The notes: generated by a model not told the origin, from the sequence alone. A stretch of DNA of 64,000 nucleotides from JAJPGZ01 sp038229295 (GCA_038229295.1 JBBROO010000001.1:65343-129342), one strand, 5' to 3'. Counted from the stretch's first letter, positions 1 to 9,556 are shown. Numbers and translations are program-made.

Positions 1-1
1 G

Positions 2-973
2 CAAGTCGAGACGGCGTTTCGGGATTACGGCCGATTCACCGACATTCGCGCGACCGTCATTCACGGCGGTGTCGGTTACGGAAAACAACGCGAAGATATA
101 AAACATGGTATGGATGTGGTCATCGCCACGCCCGGCCGGTTGCTCGATCATCTCGAACAAGGAACATTTCACTTTCGCGATGTGACGATTCTCGTGCTCG
201 ATGAAGTCGATCGCATGCTCGACATGGGATTTTTGCCGGACGTTCGCCGCATCGTCGAAACAATTTCGAAAGATCGACAAACACTTTTGTTCTCGGCCAC
301 GCTCCCGCCCGAGATCGAACGACTTGCAGCCTGGGTGTTGCACGAACCGGAAACGGTGGAGATCGGCGCACAACGTTCGCCGGCCGAAACGGTCACGCAT
401 GCCGTCTATCCGGTCGCGGCCGAACAAAAATTCGATCTGCTCATGGCCTTGCTCGAACGCACCAACTTCGACAGCGCGCTGATTTTTTCGCGAACTAAAC
501 ACGGCGCCGATCGCATCGCGCATCAATTAAAAATCGGGAAACATTCCGTCGCGGTCTTGCATTCGAATCGCACGCAACGCGAACGCATCGAAGCGCTCGA
601 AGGATTTAAGTCGGGCAAATATGAAGTGATGGTCGCGACCGACATTGCGGCGCGCGGGCTCGACATTGCCGGCGTCAGTCACGTCATTAATTACGATGTG
701 CCGGAACATCCGGAAGATTACGTGCATCGCATCGGCCGCACCGGCCGTGCCCAAAATGTGGGCGACGCCTTCACGCTCATGAACGGCGAAGAAGCGGCCG
801 CGCTCCAATCGATCGAGCGGTTCATCGGGCGCAAAATTCCGCGGCTGAAGCTGGAGAATTTCCCATATCTTTACACCGCGCTCTTCGAACCGGAGGCCGC
901 ATCCGGCGGCAAACGCGCCATTGGCGGTGGCCGCACCCATCGCGGTTATTCGTTCGGCCGGCGACGGAGATAG
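2..973 (+). CDS. DEAD-box ATP-dependent RNA helicase, 5' end outside the window
   Basis: C-terminal two thirds of an RNA helicase of the RhlE/DeaD type, which unwinds RNA duplexes in ribosome assembly or mRNA turnover. The reading frame is open from base 2, so the start, the Q motif and Walker A lie upstream of the window. Visible in order: HGG and TPGR motifs, the Walker B box as DEVD (VLDEVDRMLD, where most members have DEAD), SAT (LFSATLP), then the second RecA lobe with ARGLD and HRIGRTGRA. It ends in a short Gly/Arg-rich basic tail (GGGRTHRGYSFGRRRR) typical of RNA-binding tails. One copy of the AAGATCGACA word lies at 270-279. The family is certain; the orthologue is not. Confidence 0.93.
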   Translation, partial: QVETAFRDYGRFTDIRATVIHGGVGYGKQREDIKHGMDVVIATPGRLLDHLEQGTFHFRDVTILVLDEVDRMLDMGFLPDVRRIVETISKDRQTLLFSATLPPEIERLAAWVLHEPETVEIGAQRSPAETVTHAVYPVAAEQKFDLLMALLERTNFDSALIFSRTKHGADRIAHQLKIGKHSVAVLHSNRTQRERIEALEGFKSGKYEVMVATDIAARGLDIAGVSHVINYDVPEHPEDYVHRIGRTGRAQNVGDAFTLMNGEEAAALQSIERFIGRKIPRLKLENFPYLYTALFEPEAASGGKRAIGGGRTHRGYSFGRRRR

Positions 974-985
974 TTAGGCAAGGAC

Positions 986-1453
986 CTACACAAACGCCGC
1001 GCGCGCGGCTTCGGTGCGTTCTTTTTCTACGCGCTGCTGTTGCTCAACCGCGCGCTTTTCCAATCCGGCAAGATCGACATCACGCACGGCGGGAAGAGTC
1101 GACATGGCGAGCGCACGCCACAAAAGTTGTTTGCCGCGAATCCCGATCTCCAACATTTCCAGCGCCTGGACTAATCCGAGCCCGCCCATTTGTTCGCCAG
1201 CGGCTTTGAATTTCGCTCGCACTATTTTCTCCGCCATCCACGCCGCCGCTTTTCGCGGAAAACTTTCGCTCGAATGCGCCGCGCCGATGAGTTTTGACAA
1301 CACCGCTACGTCAGCTTTGACGTCGCTTTCGAGCTCAACAAAAAAGGGCCCCAGTGGCTTCCCTTTGTGGACGACAATCAAATGCTCGAGTAGCTCCAGC
1401 GCCGCGACCGCCCCGGCGAGGTGATCGTTCATGTACGAGTTGATCGCTTTCAT
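986..1453 (-). CDS. Conserved helical hypothetical protein (155 aa)
   Basis: Protein of unknown function starting MKAINSYMNDHLAGAVAALELLEHLI. The sequence is almost entirely amphipathic helix, with no signal peptide and no membrane segment, and ends in a charged Glu/Arg/Gln-rich stretch. The pattern is compatible with a ferritin-like or other four-helix fold, but I see no metal-ligand pattern that proves it. It is convergent with the helicase, 12 bases between stops. The repeated word at 1070-1079 is read here as DVDLA. It lies downstream of the fasciclin/anti-sigma remnant on the same strand. Confidence 0.7.
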   Translation of the reverse strand: MKAINSYMNDHLAGAVAALELLEHLIVVHKGKPLGPFFVELESDVKADVAVLSKLIGAAHSSESFPRKAAAWMAEKIVRAKFKAAGEQMGGLGLVQALEMLEIGIRGKQLLWRALAMSTLPAVRDVDLAGLEKRAVEQQQRVEKERTEAARAAFV

Positions 1454-1561
1454 GGTTTCCTTTGTATCGTAGTTCGCGCCCAGACGCGCTTATAATTTTT
1501 CCGCGGGGGCCGGGCCATTGATCGATCGCGTGATCAAGGCCGGCGTGTCTTACGCGCCTAA

Positions 1562-1748
1562 CTAACTGTTGCCGACGAGCAGGATCGGCCCTTCGGCTTT
1601 GGGCACGCCGCCCTCGCGCTCGAGCGTGATGGCGAACGCTTTCACCCGGCGACATGGGCGCGCCGCCCACCATTGGGTTTTCGGCAGCGAACACGGTCGC
1701 AGTGATCGCGGCCAGCGCCGCGGTGGTGATGAGTAATGATTTGTTCAT
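1562..1748 (-). pseudogene. Fused remnant: fasciclin-protein signal peptide joined to an anti-sigma (RskA-type) C-terminus
   Basis: Reading from 1748, a clean signal peptide (MNKSLLITTAALAAITATVFA) is followed by AENPMVGGAPM, the usual mature N-terminus of secreted fasciclin-domain proteins. The frame then breaks. In another frame, 1639-1562 reads AFAITLEREGGVPKAEGPILLVGNS and stop, which resembles the end of the anti-sigma-K/RskA C-terminal domain. Both genes have lost their bodies, so a deletion seems to have joined the start of one to the end of the other. Such genes often sit together with an ECF sigma factor, which is missing here. Family assignments rest on short motifs remembered from these families. 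Confidence 0.6.
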
Positions 1749-1867
1749 TAACCGGCATCCGCCGGGCGCGCGGGATCGGATGCAAAAATCTCGATGTCGA
1801 TCTTGCGGCAAAAGAATCCTGTTCTTTCTGCATCCAAGCGGGACGAGTGGGCGGATTACCCGGGCAC

Positions 1868-3196
1868 ATGCTCGTCCGGAACAATCTTATTGCTTTAGCT
1901 GCTCTGCTTTTAATGGGAAATGCGGCCATCTCTCGGGCCGACGCATTGCCCGATCGTGAAACGGCCCGCGCCGCGATCATGTCTCCCGTCAGCGGTGACG
2001 GCGCGATCGAGAAAGAGATTCGAAAACTTCAGGGGCGCATCAAAGAAGGCCGAAATGTTGACGCATATATAATCAGACTCGGCTGGGCCTTTGTTTCGAA
2101 AGCGCGTACGAGCAGCGATCCGGGTTACTACAAACTCGCCGAACTTTGCGCACAATCCGCGACTGACTCCGATGCGATGTTGTTGCGCGGTCATATTGCG
2201 GACGCGTTGCACCGGTTTTCGGACGCTGAGGCGATTGCGCGCAAGTCGATCGAGACGCCAAACGCGCGCTGGGAATCGTTCGCCTTACTCGGCGACGCGT
2301 TGATGGAGCAGGGAAAACTCGAGGAGGCGATCGCGGCTTATCAACGCATGATCGACATCCGGCCATGCATGCAAACGTACGCGCGGGTCGCGCATGTTCG
2401 TTGGTTGAAAGGCGACCTCGATGGCGCGCTTGAGCTGATGCGCATCGCGGTGGAGGCGGGCTCGACCCGCGATCCAGAGCCGGCAGCGTGGGCTTACACA
2501 CGGCTCGGTCTCTATCAATTTCAGGCCGGAAATTTTAAAGAAGCCGCATGGTCGGCAGACCGCGCGACTGAATTTGTGGCCGATTATCCGGCGGCGCTTG
2601 TCCTTCAAGCGAAGCTCTTCGTCAACGAAAAGAAAACCGCCGACGCGCTGCCATTACTGAAGCGCGCCGCCTCAACTTCGCCATTACCGGAATATCAATG
2701 GTTCCTGGCGGATGTGGCACGCGCGCTTGGCGACAACGAACTAGCGGCGAAAACAGAGATGTCGATCTTGCGCGGTGGCCAGGCAGAAGATCCGCGTTCC
2801 TTCGCCTTGTTTCTGGCGACGCGAAAGCAACACGCGGATGAAGCGTTGAAAGCCGCCCAACAGGAACTCGACAATCGTCGCGACGTTTTCACTTACGACG
2901 CGCTGGCATGGGCATCGTTCGCGGCCGGTCGGCTGGAAGATGCCACTGCGTTTTCGAAAAAAGCTTTGCGCGAAGGAACGCGGGACGCACGCTTGCAATC
3001 TCACGCGGCCATTATTGCGTCGGCCGCAAATTCTCCCGACGCGAAAGCATTGCTCAAAAGCGCCGCGTCACTTCGTCCGCTCCTGCTTCCTTCCGAGCGC
3101 GAGCAACTCGACGCGCTCCTCTCCAAAAATTTTAGCGAGGCGACTGCCTCCGCTAGATCGACAACCACAACACCAACCCATGTCAGTTCAAGATAA
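1868..3196 (+). CDS. Secreted tetratricopeptide-repeat protein
   Basis: Periplasmic or secreted TPR protein of about 442 residues. I choose ATG 1868 because it opens a signal peptide (MLVRNNLIALAALLLMGNAAISRADA); the longer upstream reading (from 1736) is Cys/Arg-rich and overlaps the remnant on the other strand. The body is a chain of TPR-like helix pairs (for example WESFALLGDALMEQGKLEEAIAAYQRMIDIRP). The stop TAA overlaps the next start by one base (TAATG at 3194-3198), so translation is probably coupled to the DUF4331 gene. The word at 2760-2769 is read MSIL; another copy (1795-1804) lies just upstream. TPR + DUF4331 + HupE is a recurrent neighbourhood, suggesting one shared but unknown role. 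Confidence 0.85.
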   Translation: MLVRNNLIALAALLLMGNAAISRADALPDRETARAAIMSPVSGDGAIEKEIRKLQGRIKEGRNVDAYIIRLGWAFVSKARTSSDPGYYKLAELCAQSATDSDAMLLRGHIADALHRFSDAEAIARKSIETPNARWESFALLGDALMEQGKLEEAIAAYQRMIDIRPCMQTYARVAHVRWLKGDLDGALELMRIAVEAGSTRDPEPAAWAYTRLGLYQFQAGNFKEAAWSADRATEFVADYPAALVLQAKLFVNEKKTADALPLLKRAASTSPLPEYQWFLADVARALGDNELAAKTEMSILRGGQAEDPRSFALFLATRKQHADEALKAAQQELDNRRDVFTYDALAWASFAAGRLEDATAFSKKALREGTRDARLQSHAAIIASAANSPDAKALLKSAASLRPLLLPSEREQLDALLSKNFSEATASARSTTTTPTHVSSR

Positions 3197-4647
3197 TGAA
3201 GAAAATAAAACAAACACTAATCGTCGCGTTTAGCGCTCTGGCGCTGACTTCGACATCACTGCGCGCTTCCAGTCACATGGATGCGCCGCTCATCACGCTC
3301 GATCCGGCGGCCAACACAACAGACGTGTACGCCTTCGTCTCGCAGATCAACGGGGTGAAATATCTCACCGCGGCGCTCGCCGTTTATCCGTTCGAAGAAC
3401 CCGGCGTTGGCCCTAACAAATATAACTTCGACGATCGCGTCACCTACGCGATCAACCTCGCCACCGGCAACGACGTGAAAACCGGCAACACGACCGTAAG
3501 TTATTCATTCACGTTCAACACCTCGTATAAAAACACCAACACGATCGCCCAGTCGTATCTCGGCCCGGTCAATAATGTTGATGACGCAAATCAGAACCTG
3601 ACCCAGCGATATACCGTTCAGAAGGCAGCGGGGAAGGCAAAGACGACGCTGCTTCAAGACGCTTTGGTCCCGCCGAACAACCAGGGATTAGTGACGCGCT
3701 TTTATAATCAAGGTGATAACGGCGAAAACCGCGCCAAGGAAGGCGTAGCCGCATCCAACTTGCTCGACAAGTACACCGCGCAAACCGTTTACACGACACC
3801 GCAGGGTTATTACGTGTTCGCGGGGCAACGCGATGACGGTTTTTACGCCGACATCCAGAGCATCTTCGATCTCGATTTTACCTTCAGTGGTCCTAACAAA
3901 CCTTTCGATAGTCAGGGCGGATTCAACGTTCACACCATCGTGCTGAGCATTCCGCTTTCGGACATTCCCGGTGGCGCGAATCAGGTCGTCGGTGTTTGGG
4001 CGAGCACGAGTCGCGCACAAACGACCGTCCTGAGCAACGGAAAAAGTCCGAAAGAAAACGGACCACTCATTCAGGTTGGCCGCCAGGGCAACCCGCTCTT
4101 CTGCGAAGCGCTGGTCGCGATCGTCGACAAGGATCTTTACAATCGCACCAACCCGACAGTGGATGACGCCACATTCAAAAAGTACGCGCTCAATCCCGAG
4201 CTCGCGACCATTCTTGGATTGCCGCAAAACCTTCGCACTAACCGCACCGACCTCGCCGGCATTTTCATTCCGGACTTGATCAAGGTCGACCCCTCGACTG
4301 CTCCCGCGCGTTTGGCCGGCGGCACAAATCCAAGTGCCGCACCGAACGACGCCGGATTCAATCGCCTCAGTATTTTCGGCGGCGACGTTCTCACCAGCAG
4401 CATCCAGGCTGGTTTCGGTAACGGAACCATTCCGGGCGGCTGGCCTAACGGACGCCGCTTTGGTGATGACGTTCTCGACATCGCCGTGCTCGCGCTCGAA
4501 AGCGACCTTCGCACCAGCCCGCCCACGATTGCCGCCGGCGCTTCAACCGCCGACGTCGATCGCGTTAATCATAACGACATTGGTTACAATAAAGTGTTCC
4601 CGTATTCCGCCACGCCATTGAACGGACGGAATCACGGCCACCATTAA
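3196..4647 (+). CDS. DUF4331 family secreted protein
   Basis: 483 residues with a signal peptide (MKKIKQTLIVAFSALALTSTSLRA) followed by the DUF4331 hallmark SSHMDAPLITLDPAANTTDVYAFVS. The mature protein is beta-rich and Asn/Thr-rich without obvious catalytic motifs, and ends in a His-containing tail (NGRNHGHH). DUF4331 proteins are extracytoplasmic and of unknown function. It starts inside the stop codon of the TPR gene and is followed after 42 bases by the HupE-like membrane gene, so the three probably form an operon. No copy of AAGATCGACA falls within it. Confidence 0.9.
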   Translation: MKKIKQTLIVAFSALALTSTSLRASSHMDAPLITLDPAANTTDVYAFVSQINGVKYLTAALAVYPFEEPGVGPNKYNFDDRVTYAINLATGNDVKTGNTTVSYSFTFNTSYKNTNTIAQSYLGPVNNVDDANQNLTQRYTVQKAAGKAKTTLLQDALVPPNNQGLVTRFYNQGDNGENRAKEGVAASNLLDKYTAQTVYTTPQGYYVFAGQRDDGFYADIQSIFDLDFTFSGPNKPFDSQGGFNVHTIVLSIPLSDIPGGANQVVGVWASTSRAQTTVLSNGKSPKENGPLIQVGRQGNPLFCEALVAIVDKDLYNRTNPTVDDATFKKYALNPELATILGLPQNLRTNRTDLAGIFIPDLIKVDPSTAPARLAGGTNPSAAPNDAGFNRLSIFGGDVLTSSIQAGFGNGTIPGGWPNGRRFGDDVLDIAVLALESDLRTSPPTIAAGASTADVDRVNHNDIGYNKVFPYSATPLNGRNHGHH

Positions 4648-4689
4648 CATTGTTCCCTCGGCACCGTCGGTGGCGCAGCGTCACCGGCG

Positions 4690-5727
4690 GTGCACTGGGC
4701 GAATTCCTTGCGCTCGCTCCTCCTCATCGCGGTTACGCTTTTCGCATCGGCGGCGTCCGGATTCGCGCACGATCCTGGACTTAGCTCCGCCACGATTACT
4801 GTCGGTCGGGAATCAATCGAGGCGCTTGTAACTTTTAATCCGCGCGACATTGAGACGCTGGGCGCGAAGCCGGATGAACTCGCCAAGGAGTTGCTGAGGC
4901 TTCAAGTCGCAAACAACGCGCTGCGTCTGGAATCGCAAAAGGTGAACGTTGACGCGGCGCAGAACATTGAGTTTCACCTTCGCTTCGCAGCTGCGGCCGG
5001 GCATCTGCGCATTCAATCGGGAATCATCGACCGTTTGCCATTCGGTCATCGGCAGATGTTGAGCGTGCGAACCGCGACGGGCCAAAATCTTGGCGAACGT
5101 CTCGTCAGCGCGAAGGAAAACATGCTCGATGTCGATCTTGCGAGGGTTCCGCAAGGGCCCTCCGCATCTCATGGACGTTTCGCGGAATTTTTCTTTCTCG
5201 GGGTCCAACACATTCTGACCGGCTACGATCATCTTCTCTTTCTCGCCGGCATTTTAATTGTCTGCGCCGGATTCGGAGCCGCCGCGCGCATCATCACCTG
5301 TTTCACCATCGCGCACTCGATCACGCTCGCTCTTGCCACATTCAACGTCGTCGCGATTCCAAGCCGCATCGTCGAACCGATGATCGCCGCATCGATCGTT
5401 TATGTCGGCGTCGAAAATTTGTGGAGACGCGGGAAATTGCGCTGGCGCGAAGCGTTGACTTTCGCCTTCGGTCTCGTGCACGGGCTCGGGTTCGCATCCG
5501 TTCTTCGTGAAATGGGAATCGGCGCAAATAACACCGGTGTGGCCGTTCCACTTTTCTCGTTCAATTTCGGGGTGGAGGCAGGACAATTGCTCGTCGCCGC
5601 ATCCGTGCTGCCGATTGCGTTGAAGTTGAAAAACACAGAACGCTATGCGCGCATAACTGTTCCCGCGATGTCTGGTCTCATCGCGTGCGCCGGCGTGTAT
5701 TGGTTCTTCGAGCGAATCTCCGCATAG
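4690..5727 (+). CDS. HupE/UreJ-family membrane protein with N-terminal extracytoplasmic domain
   Basis: 345 residues. GTG at 4690 is taken as start because a signal-like segment follows (SLLLIAVTLFASAASGFA), then HDPGLSS and a soluble domain of about 150 residues. The C-terminal half has about six membrane segments with conserved histidines at GYDHLLFL, IAHSITLAL and GLVHGLGFASVL, the HupE/UreJ_2 pattern. Such proteins are regarded as putative metal (nickel or other) permeases, but substrate is unproven for this branch. It is the third gene of the TPR-DUF4331-HupE cluster. The word at 5130-5139 encodes DVDLA, just before the membrane part. Confidence 0.85.
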   Translation: MHWANSLRSLLLIAVTLFASAASGFAHDPGLSSATITVGRESIEALVTFNPRDIETLGAKPDELAKELLRLQVANNALRLESQKVNVDAAQNIEFHLRFAAAAGHLRIQSGIIDRLPFGHRQMLSVRTATGQNLGERLVSAKENMLDVDLARVPQGPSASHGRFAEFFFLGVQHILTGYDHLLFLAGILIVCAGFGAAARIITCFTIAHSITLALATFNVVAIPSRIVEPMIAASIVYVGVENLWRRGKLRWREALTFAFGLVHGLGFASVLREMGIGANNTGVAVPLFSFNFGVEAGQLLVAASVLPIALKLKNTERYARITVPAMSGLIACAGVYWFFERISA

Positions 5728-5843
5728 TCGCTGCCTCTGCTTGTTCAGTCCCACCTCGCTGTTAGGGATTTCGATTCGCGCATTTGGCGAAGAGTAGATG
5801 TCGATCTTGCCAGAAGGGTCGGGTTACGCGTTGTTCCCTTCCC

Positions 5844-7979
5844 ATGAAAATGAATCGTTTGCTGTTGCTGTTGAGCGCGAGCTTCTCTTTGTCGGTGATG
5901 AATCTTTCGGGCGCGGAAGCGAAACCGGAAGCGCCGAAGAAGCCCGTGACGGATGAGTATCAGGGCGTCAAAGTTCAGGACGATTATCAATGGCTGGAAA
6001 CGGATGACGATGCGGCGGTGAAAGCGTGGTCGGACGCGCAGAACCAGCAGACGCGCGCTTACATCGACAAATTGCCGGAGCGGGCGGCGATCGAGAAACA
6101 ATTGACGGAGTGGTACGCGAAGACTTCGCCGAGTTACTCCGGAATCGTTTCGCGCCCGGGGATTTTGTTCGCGATGAAATTTCAGCCGCCGAAGCAGCAA
6201 CAAATGCTGGTGACGCTGGCGTCGGAGAGCGATTTGAAATCGGAAAAGATGGTGCTCGATCCGAACGCGCTTGATGCCAAGGGCACGACGGCGATCGATT
6301 GGTTCGCGCCTTCGCGCGACGGAAAATATGTGGCCATATCTATTTCGCAGGGCGGGAGCGAGGATGGGACGCTGCACGTTTATGAAACGGCGACGGGCAA
6401 GGCGTTGCCGGATGCAATCGCGCACGTGCAATATCCGACGGCCGGTGGCAGCGCGGCCTGGAACGCGGACGGGACGGGAATTTATTACACGCGGTTCCCG
6501 CGCAAGGGTGAGCGCCCGGATGCAGATCTAAATTTTTATCAGCAGGTTTATTTTCATAAGCTCGGCACGGCTGATTCCGAAGACGCCTATTCGATTGGCA
6601 AAGACTTTCCGCGAATTGCAGAGATCAAGATGGAATCGTCGCGCGATGGAAAATATATCCTGGCCACGGTTGCGAACGGCGACGGCGGAGATTTTGCACA
6701 TTATCTGCTCGGGCCGGACGGGAATTGGAAACAACTGACGCAGTTCAGCGACCAGATCAAAGCCGCGCGGCCCGGTCGCGACAACGCGCTCTATTTGCTT
6801 TCGCGTGCCGGCGCGCCGCGCGGGAAAATTTTGCGCATGTCGCTCAACAAACCGGAGCTGGCAGACGCGACGATGATTGTCCGCGAGAGTGAAGCGGTCA
6901 TTCAGTTCATGGAACCCACGGCGAACGCGCTCTACATCGGCGATTTGTTAGGCGGGCCATCGCAAATCCGACGCTTCGACCTGGATGGCAAAGGCGAAAC
7001 AACAATTCCGATTCCAAAAATATCGGCCGTTTCCGAAATGGAATCGCTGGAGGACAGTTCGCTTCTCTTCCGCGATGTCAGCTACACCGAGCCGGCGGCT
7101 TGGTTTCGTGTCTCGGGCAAGACAGCGCCGGTGAAGACTGCGCTCGTTAATACATCGCCGGTTTCGTTTGACGACATCGAAGTGACACGCGAGTTCGCAC
7201 CCTCGAAAGACGGCACGAAAATTCCGCTCAACATCGTTCGCAAGAAAGGAACGAAGCTCGACGGCAACAACCCGACGTTGCTCTACGGCTACGGCGGTTA
7301 CGGCATCAGCATGTCGCCGAATTTTGATTTCACGCGGCGGCTCTGGTTCGATCGCGGCGGTGTTTTTGTCGTGGCCAACATTCGTGGCGGCGGCGAGTTC
7401 GGCGAAGAATGGCACAAGGCCGGGAACCTAACGAAGAAGCAAAACGTCTTCGATGATTTCGCGGCCGCGGCGGAATATCTGAGCGGGCACAAATGGACAC
7501 GGCCGGAGAAGTTGTCGATCTTGGGCGGAAGCAACGGCGGATTGCTCATGGGCGCCATGATCACGCAGCATCCGGAATTGTTTCGCGCGGTCGTCTCGGC
7601 GGTTGGGATCTACGACATGTTGCGCGTGGAACTCGCGCCGAATGGCGCATTCAACGTCACCGAATTCGGAACGGTAAAAGAGCCGGAGCAGTTCAAGGCG
7701 CTCTATGCTTACTCGCCCTATCATCACGTGGTCGATGGAACGAAATATCCGTCGATCTTGTTTATGACCGGCGCCAACGACGGTCGGGTTGCGCCATATC
7801 ATTCGCGCAAAATGGTGGCGCGCCTGGATGAAGCGAATAAATCAACCAATCCGATTTTGTTGCGCACGAGTTCGAGCGCCGGCCATGGTATCGGCACGGC
7901 CTTGAGCGAGCGGATCAAACAACAGGCCGACCAGTATTCATTTCTCTCCGCGCAACTGGACATGCGCACGAAAAAATGA
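5844..7979 (+). CDS. Prolyl oligopeptidase family serine peptidase (S9)
   Basis: Secreted or periplasmic post-proline endopeptidase of about 711 residues. I place the start at ATG 5844 because MKMNRLLLLLSASFSLSVMNLSGAEA is a signal peptide; an upstream TTG (5784) would add an unlikely Cys/Arg-rich leader. The seven-bladed propeller region is followed by an alpha/beta-hydrolase domain: GYGGYG and the RGGGEFG loop, nucleophile in GGSNGG (Ser near residue 563), Asp in GANDGRV (near 646), His in SSAGHGIG (near 681). The triad is complete, so activity is expected. The repeated word lies in the leader at 5799-5808 and again at 7513-7522 just before the nucleophile. It is probably monocistronic. Confidence 0.95.
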   Translation: MKMNRLLLLLSASFSLSVMNLSGAEAKPEAPKKPVTDEYQGVKVQDDYQWLETDDDAAVKAWSDAQNQQTRAYIDKLPERAAIEKQLTEWYAKTSPSYSGIVSRPGILFAMKFQPPKQQQMLVTLASESDLKSEKMVLDPNALDAKGTTAIDWFAPSRDGKYVAISISQGGSEDGTLHVYETATGKALPDAIAHVQYPTAGGSAAWNADGTGIYYTRFPRKGERPDADLNFYQQVYFHKLGTADSEDAYSIGKDFPRIAEIKMESSRDGKYILATVANGDGGDFAHYLLGPDGNWKQLTQFSDQIKAARPGRDNALYLLSRAGAPRGKILRMSLNKPELADATMIVRESEAVIQFMEPTANALYIGDLLGGPSQIRRFDLDGKGETTIPIPKISAVSEMESLEDSSLLFRDVSYTEPAAWFRVSGKTAPVKTALVNTSPVSFDDIEVTREFAPSKDGTKIPLNIVRKKGTKLDGNNPTLLYGYGGYGISMSPNFDFTRRLWFDRGGVFVVANIRGGGEFGEEWHKAGNLTKKQNVFDDFAAAAEYLSGHKWTRPEKLSILGGSNGGLLMGAMITQHPELFRAVVSAVGIYDMLRVELAPNGAFNVTEFGTVKEPEQFKALYAYSPYHHVVDGTKYPSILFMTGANDGRVAPYHSRKMVARLDEANKSTNPILLRTSSSAGHGIGTALSERIKQQADQYSFLSAQLDMRTKK

Positions 7980-8055
7980 TCCGCCGCAAACCGGCAGATT
8001 TGTCGCGCTGAATCCTCTTGCTCATAGGCGGAAGCGGACGGAAATTTCCGGTCCT

Positions 8056-8919
8056 ATGGCAACAAACCCGACGGAATACGCGCATCCGGAAGCGCTCGTG
8101 GAAACCGATTGGCTGGAAAAGCATCTCAAAGACGATGGGATTCGGGTCGTCGAATCGAACGAAGACGTTTTGCTTTACGATACCGGACACATTCCCGGCG
8201 CGGTGCACATCGATTGGCGGGCCGATCTCCAGGACGCGGTCATCCGCGATTACATTTCGCCGGATAAATTCGCCGAGCTTTGCAGTCGCAACGGGATCAC
8301 GCCGGAGACGACGTGCATTTTTTACGGCGACAAAGCGAACTGGTGGGCGTGCTACGCGCTTTGGGCGTTTCGATTGTTCGGACACGAGAAAGTGAAAGTT
8401 TTGAATGGCGGGCGCGACAAATGGAAAGCGGAAGGCCGGACCATGACGAAGGAAAGATCGACATATCCGAAGTCGAACTATCCTGTGCCGAGCAAGCGGT
8501 TCGACAAAGAGATCCGCGCATTTGCCGATGAAGCGCTCGCGCAAAGTAAAGCGAAGAAGCCGTTGATCGATGTGCGTTCACCGGGCGAATTCAAGGGCGA
8601 TGTCACGCACATGCCGGAGTATCCGCAGGAAGGCGTGCTCCGCGGCGGTCACATTCCCGGGGCGAAAAGCGTTCCGTGGAAAACGGCGGCGAACGAGGAC
8701 AACACATTCAAGTCCGCCGATGAGCTGAAGAAAATTTACATCGACAACGCTGGTGTGAAATCAGACACCGACACAGTGGTCTATTGCCGCATCGGCGAAC
8801 GCTCGAGTCACACCTGGTTTGTGCTGACGTATCTGCTCGGGCTCGACAACGTTCGCAATTACGATGGTTCGTGGACGGAATGGGGCAACAAAGTCGGCGC
8901 GCCGATTGAAAAGGGGTAG
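8056..8919 (+). CDS. Sulfurtransferase, tandem rhodanese (thiosulfate/mercaptopyruvate type)
   Basis: 287-residue cytoplasmic sulfurtransferase with two rhodanese domains. The N-terminal domain is the inactive one (DTGHIPGAVHIDWRADLQD). The C-terminal domain carries the active-site loop CRIGERSSHTWFVL with the catalytic cysteine near residue 244. CRIGERS resembles thiosulfate sulfurtransferases more than the CG(S/T)GVT loop of mercaptopyruvate enzymes. The stop codon TAG lies inside the left terminus (GGGTAG) of a 91-bp REPIN-like element. SufE follows on the same strand, suggesting a link to sulfur mobilisation for Fe-S clusters. Confidence 0.93.
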   Translation: MATNPTEYAHPEALVETDWLEKHLKDDGIRVVESNEDVLLYDTGHIPGAVHIDWRADLQDAVIRDYISPDKFAELCSRNGITPETTCIFYGDKANWWACYALWAFRLFGHEKVKVLNGGRDKWKAEGRTMTKERSTYPKSNYPVPSKRFDKEIRAFADEALAQSKAKKPLIDVRSPGEFKGDVTHMPEYPQEGVLRGGHIPGAKSVPWKTAANEDNTFKSADELKKIYIDNAGVKSDTDTVVYCRIGERSSHTWFVLTYLLGLDNVRNYDGSWTEWGNKVGAPIEKG

Positions 8920-9004
8920 GGCGCGCGCCGCGCCGGATGTCTCGTCCGGCGCAGTCGTGCTCCGCGAGACGCGGAGCACCGCGGCCGAGACAGCCGCGCT
9001 ACCC
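8914..9004. mobile_element. REPIN/MITE-like non-autonomous element (91 bp)
   Basis: The block begins GGGTAG and ends CGCTACCC, giving short terminal inverted repeats. It contains two internal palindromes: CGCCGGA-TGTCTCG-TCCGGCG, and GTGCTCCGCGAGACGCGGAGCAC. The right arm (8950-9004) is nearly identical to the right end of the transposase-bearing element inside carB (11692-11736), and the left arm shares GTCTCGTCCGGCGCA with that element's left end. It therefore looks like a transposase-less derivative of the same family. Its first bases supply the rhodanese stop codon. The AAGATCGACA word at 9014-9023 is just outside. Confidence 0.8.
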
Positions 9005-9046
9005 AGAAATGACAAGATCGACATCGTCCCGTAAATTCGTTCACCA

Positions 9047-9556
9047 ATGAGCAGCGATTGCGGCAAACTGGATGAGGCTGGGAACGCCGCGCCGCAATCG
9101 GATTATCCGGTCAAGCTCGACAAGATCATCCATCTTTTCGAGATGCTCCCGGAGGATGAGCGCCGCGAGACTCTTGTCTCGTATGCTGACAACGCGAAAA
9201 AACAGGAGCCGCGCGCGGGCGAGAAATTCGACCTCGAAGATATCCGCAAGGACGAGGAATGCGCCGACACCGTCGGCGTGTATCTCCATGTCGATCTTGC
9301 GGGCAAAGCACACATTCGCATGACGCTCGGGCCGGAAGTGCAAACGCTCACCCGCGCGATGACGGCGATTCTTTGCAAAGGCCTCGAAGGCTGCACCCCG
9401 CAGGAAATTCTCGATCTTCCCAGCGATTTCGTGACGCGCATCGTCGGCTCGGAACTGGTGCGCATTCGCAGCCAGACGATTTATTACGTGCTCTCGCGCA
9501 TCAAAGGCATCTGCAAAGTTTACCTGGATCGACAGCGCATGGCCGAAGTGGCGTAA
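9047..9556 (+). CDS. sufE: SufE family Fe-S cluster assembly protein
   Basis: 169 residues. SufE proteins accept persulfide sulfur from the cysteine desulfurase SufS and pass it to the SufBCD scaffold. The core DKIIHLFEMLPEDERRETLVSYAD is followed by the acceptor-cysteine region (RKDEECADTVGVYLHVD) and ILCKGLEGCTPQEILDLPSDF, as in the family. It is longer than E. coli SufE (138 aa) at both ends. The word at 9014-9023 lies 23 bases before the ATG and another copy at 9289-9298 is read HVDLAG. It follows the rhodanese gene, consistent with sulfur trafficking. No other suf genes are in the window. Confidence 0.85.
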   Translation: MSSDCGKLDEAGNAAPQSDYPVKLDKIIHLFEMLPEDERRETLVSYADNAKKQEPRAGEKFDLEDIRKDEECADTVGVYLHVDLAGKAHIRMTLGPEVQTLTRAMTAILCKGLEGCTPQEILDLPSDFVTRIVGSELVRIRSQTIYYVLSRIKGICKVYLDRQRMAEVA

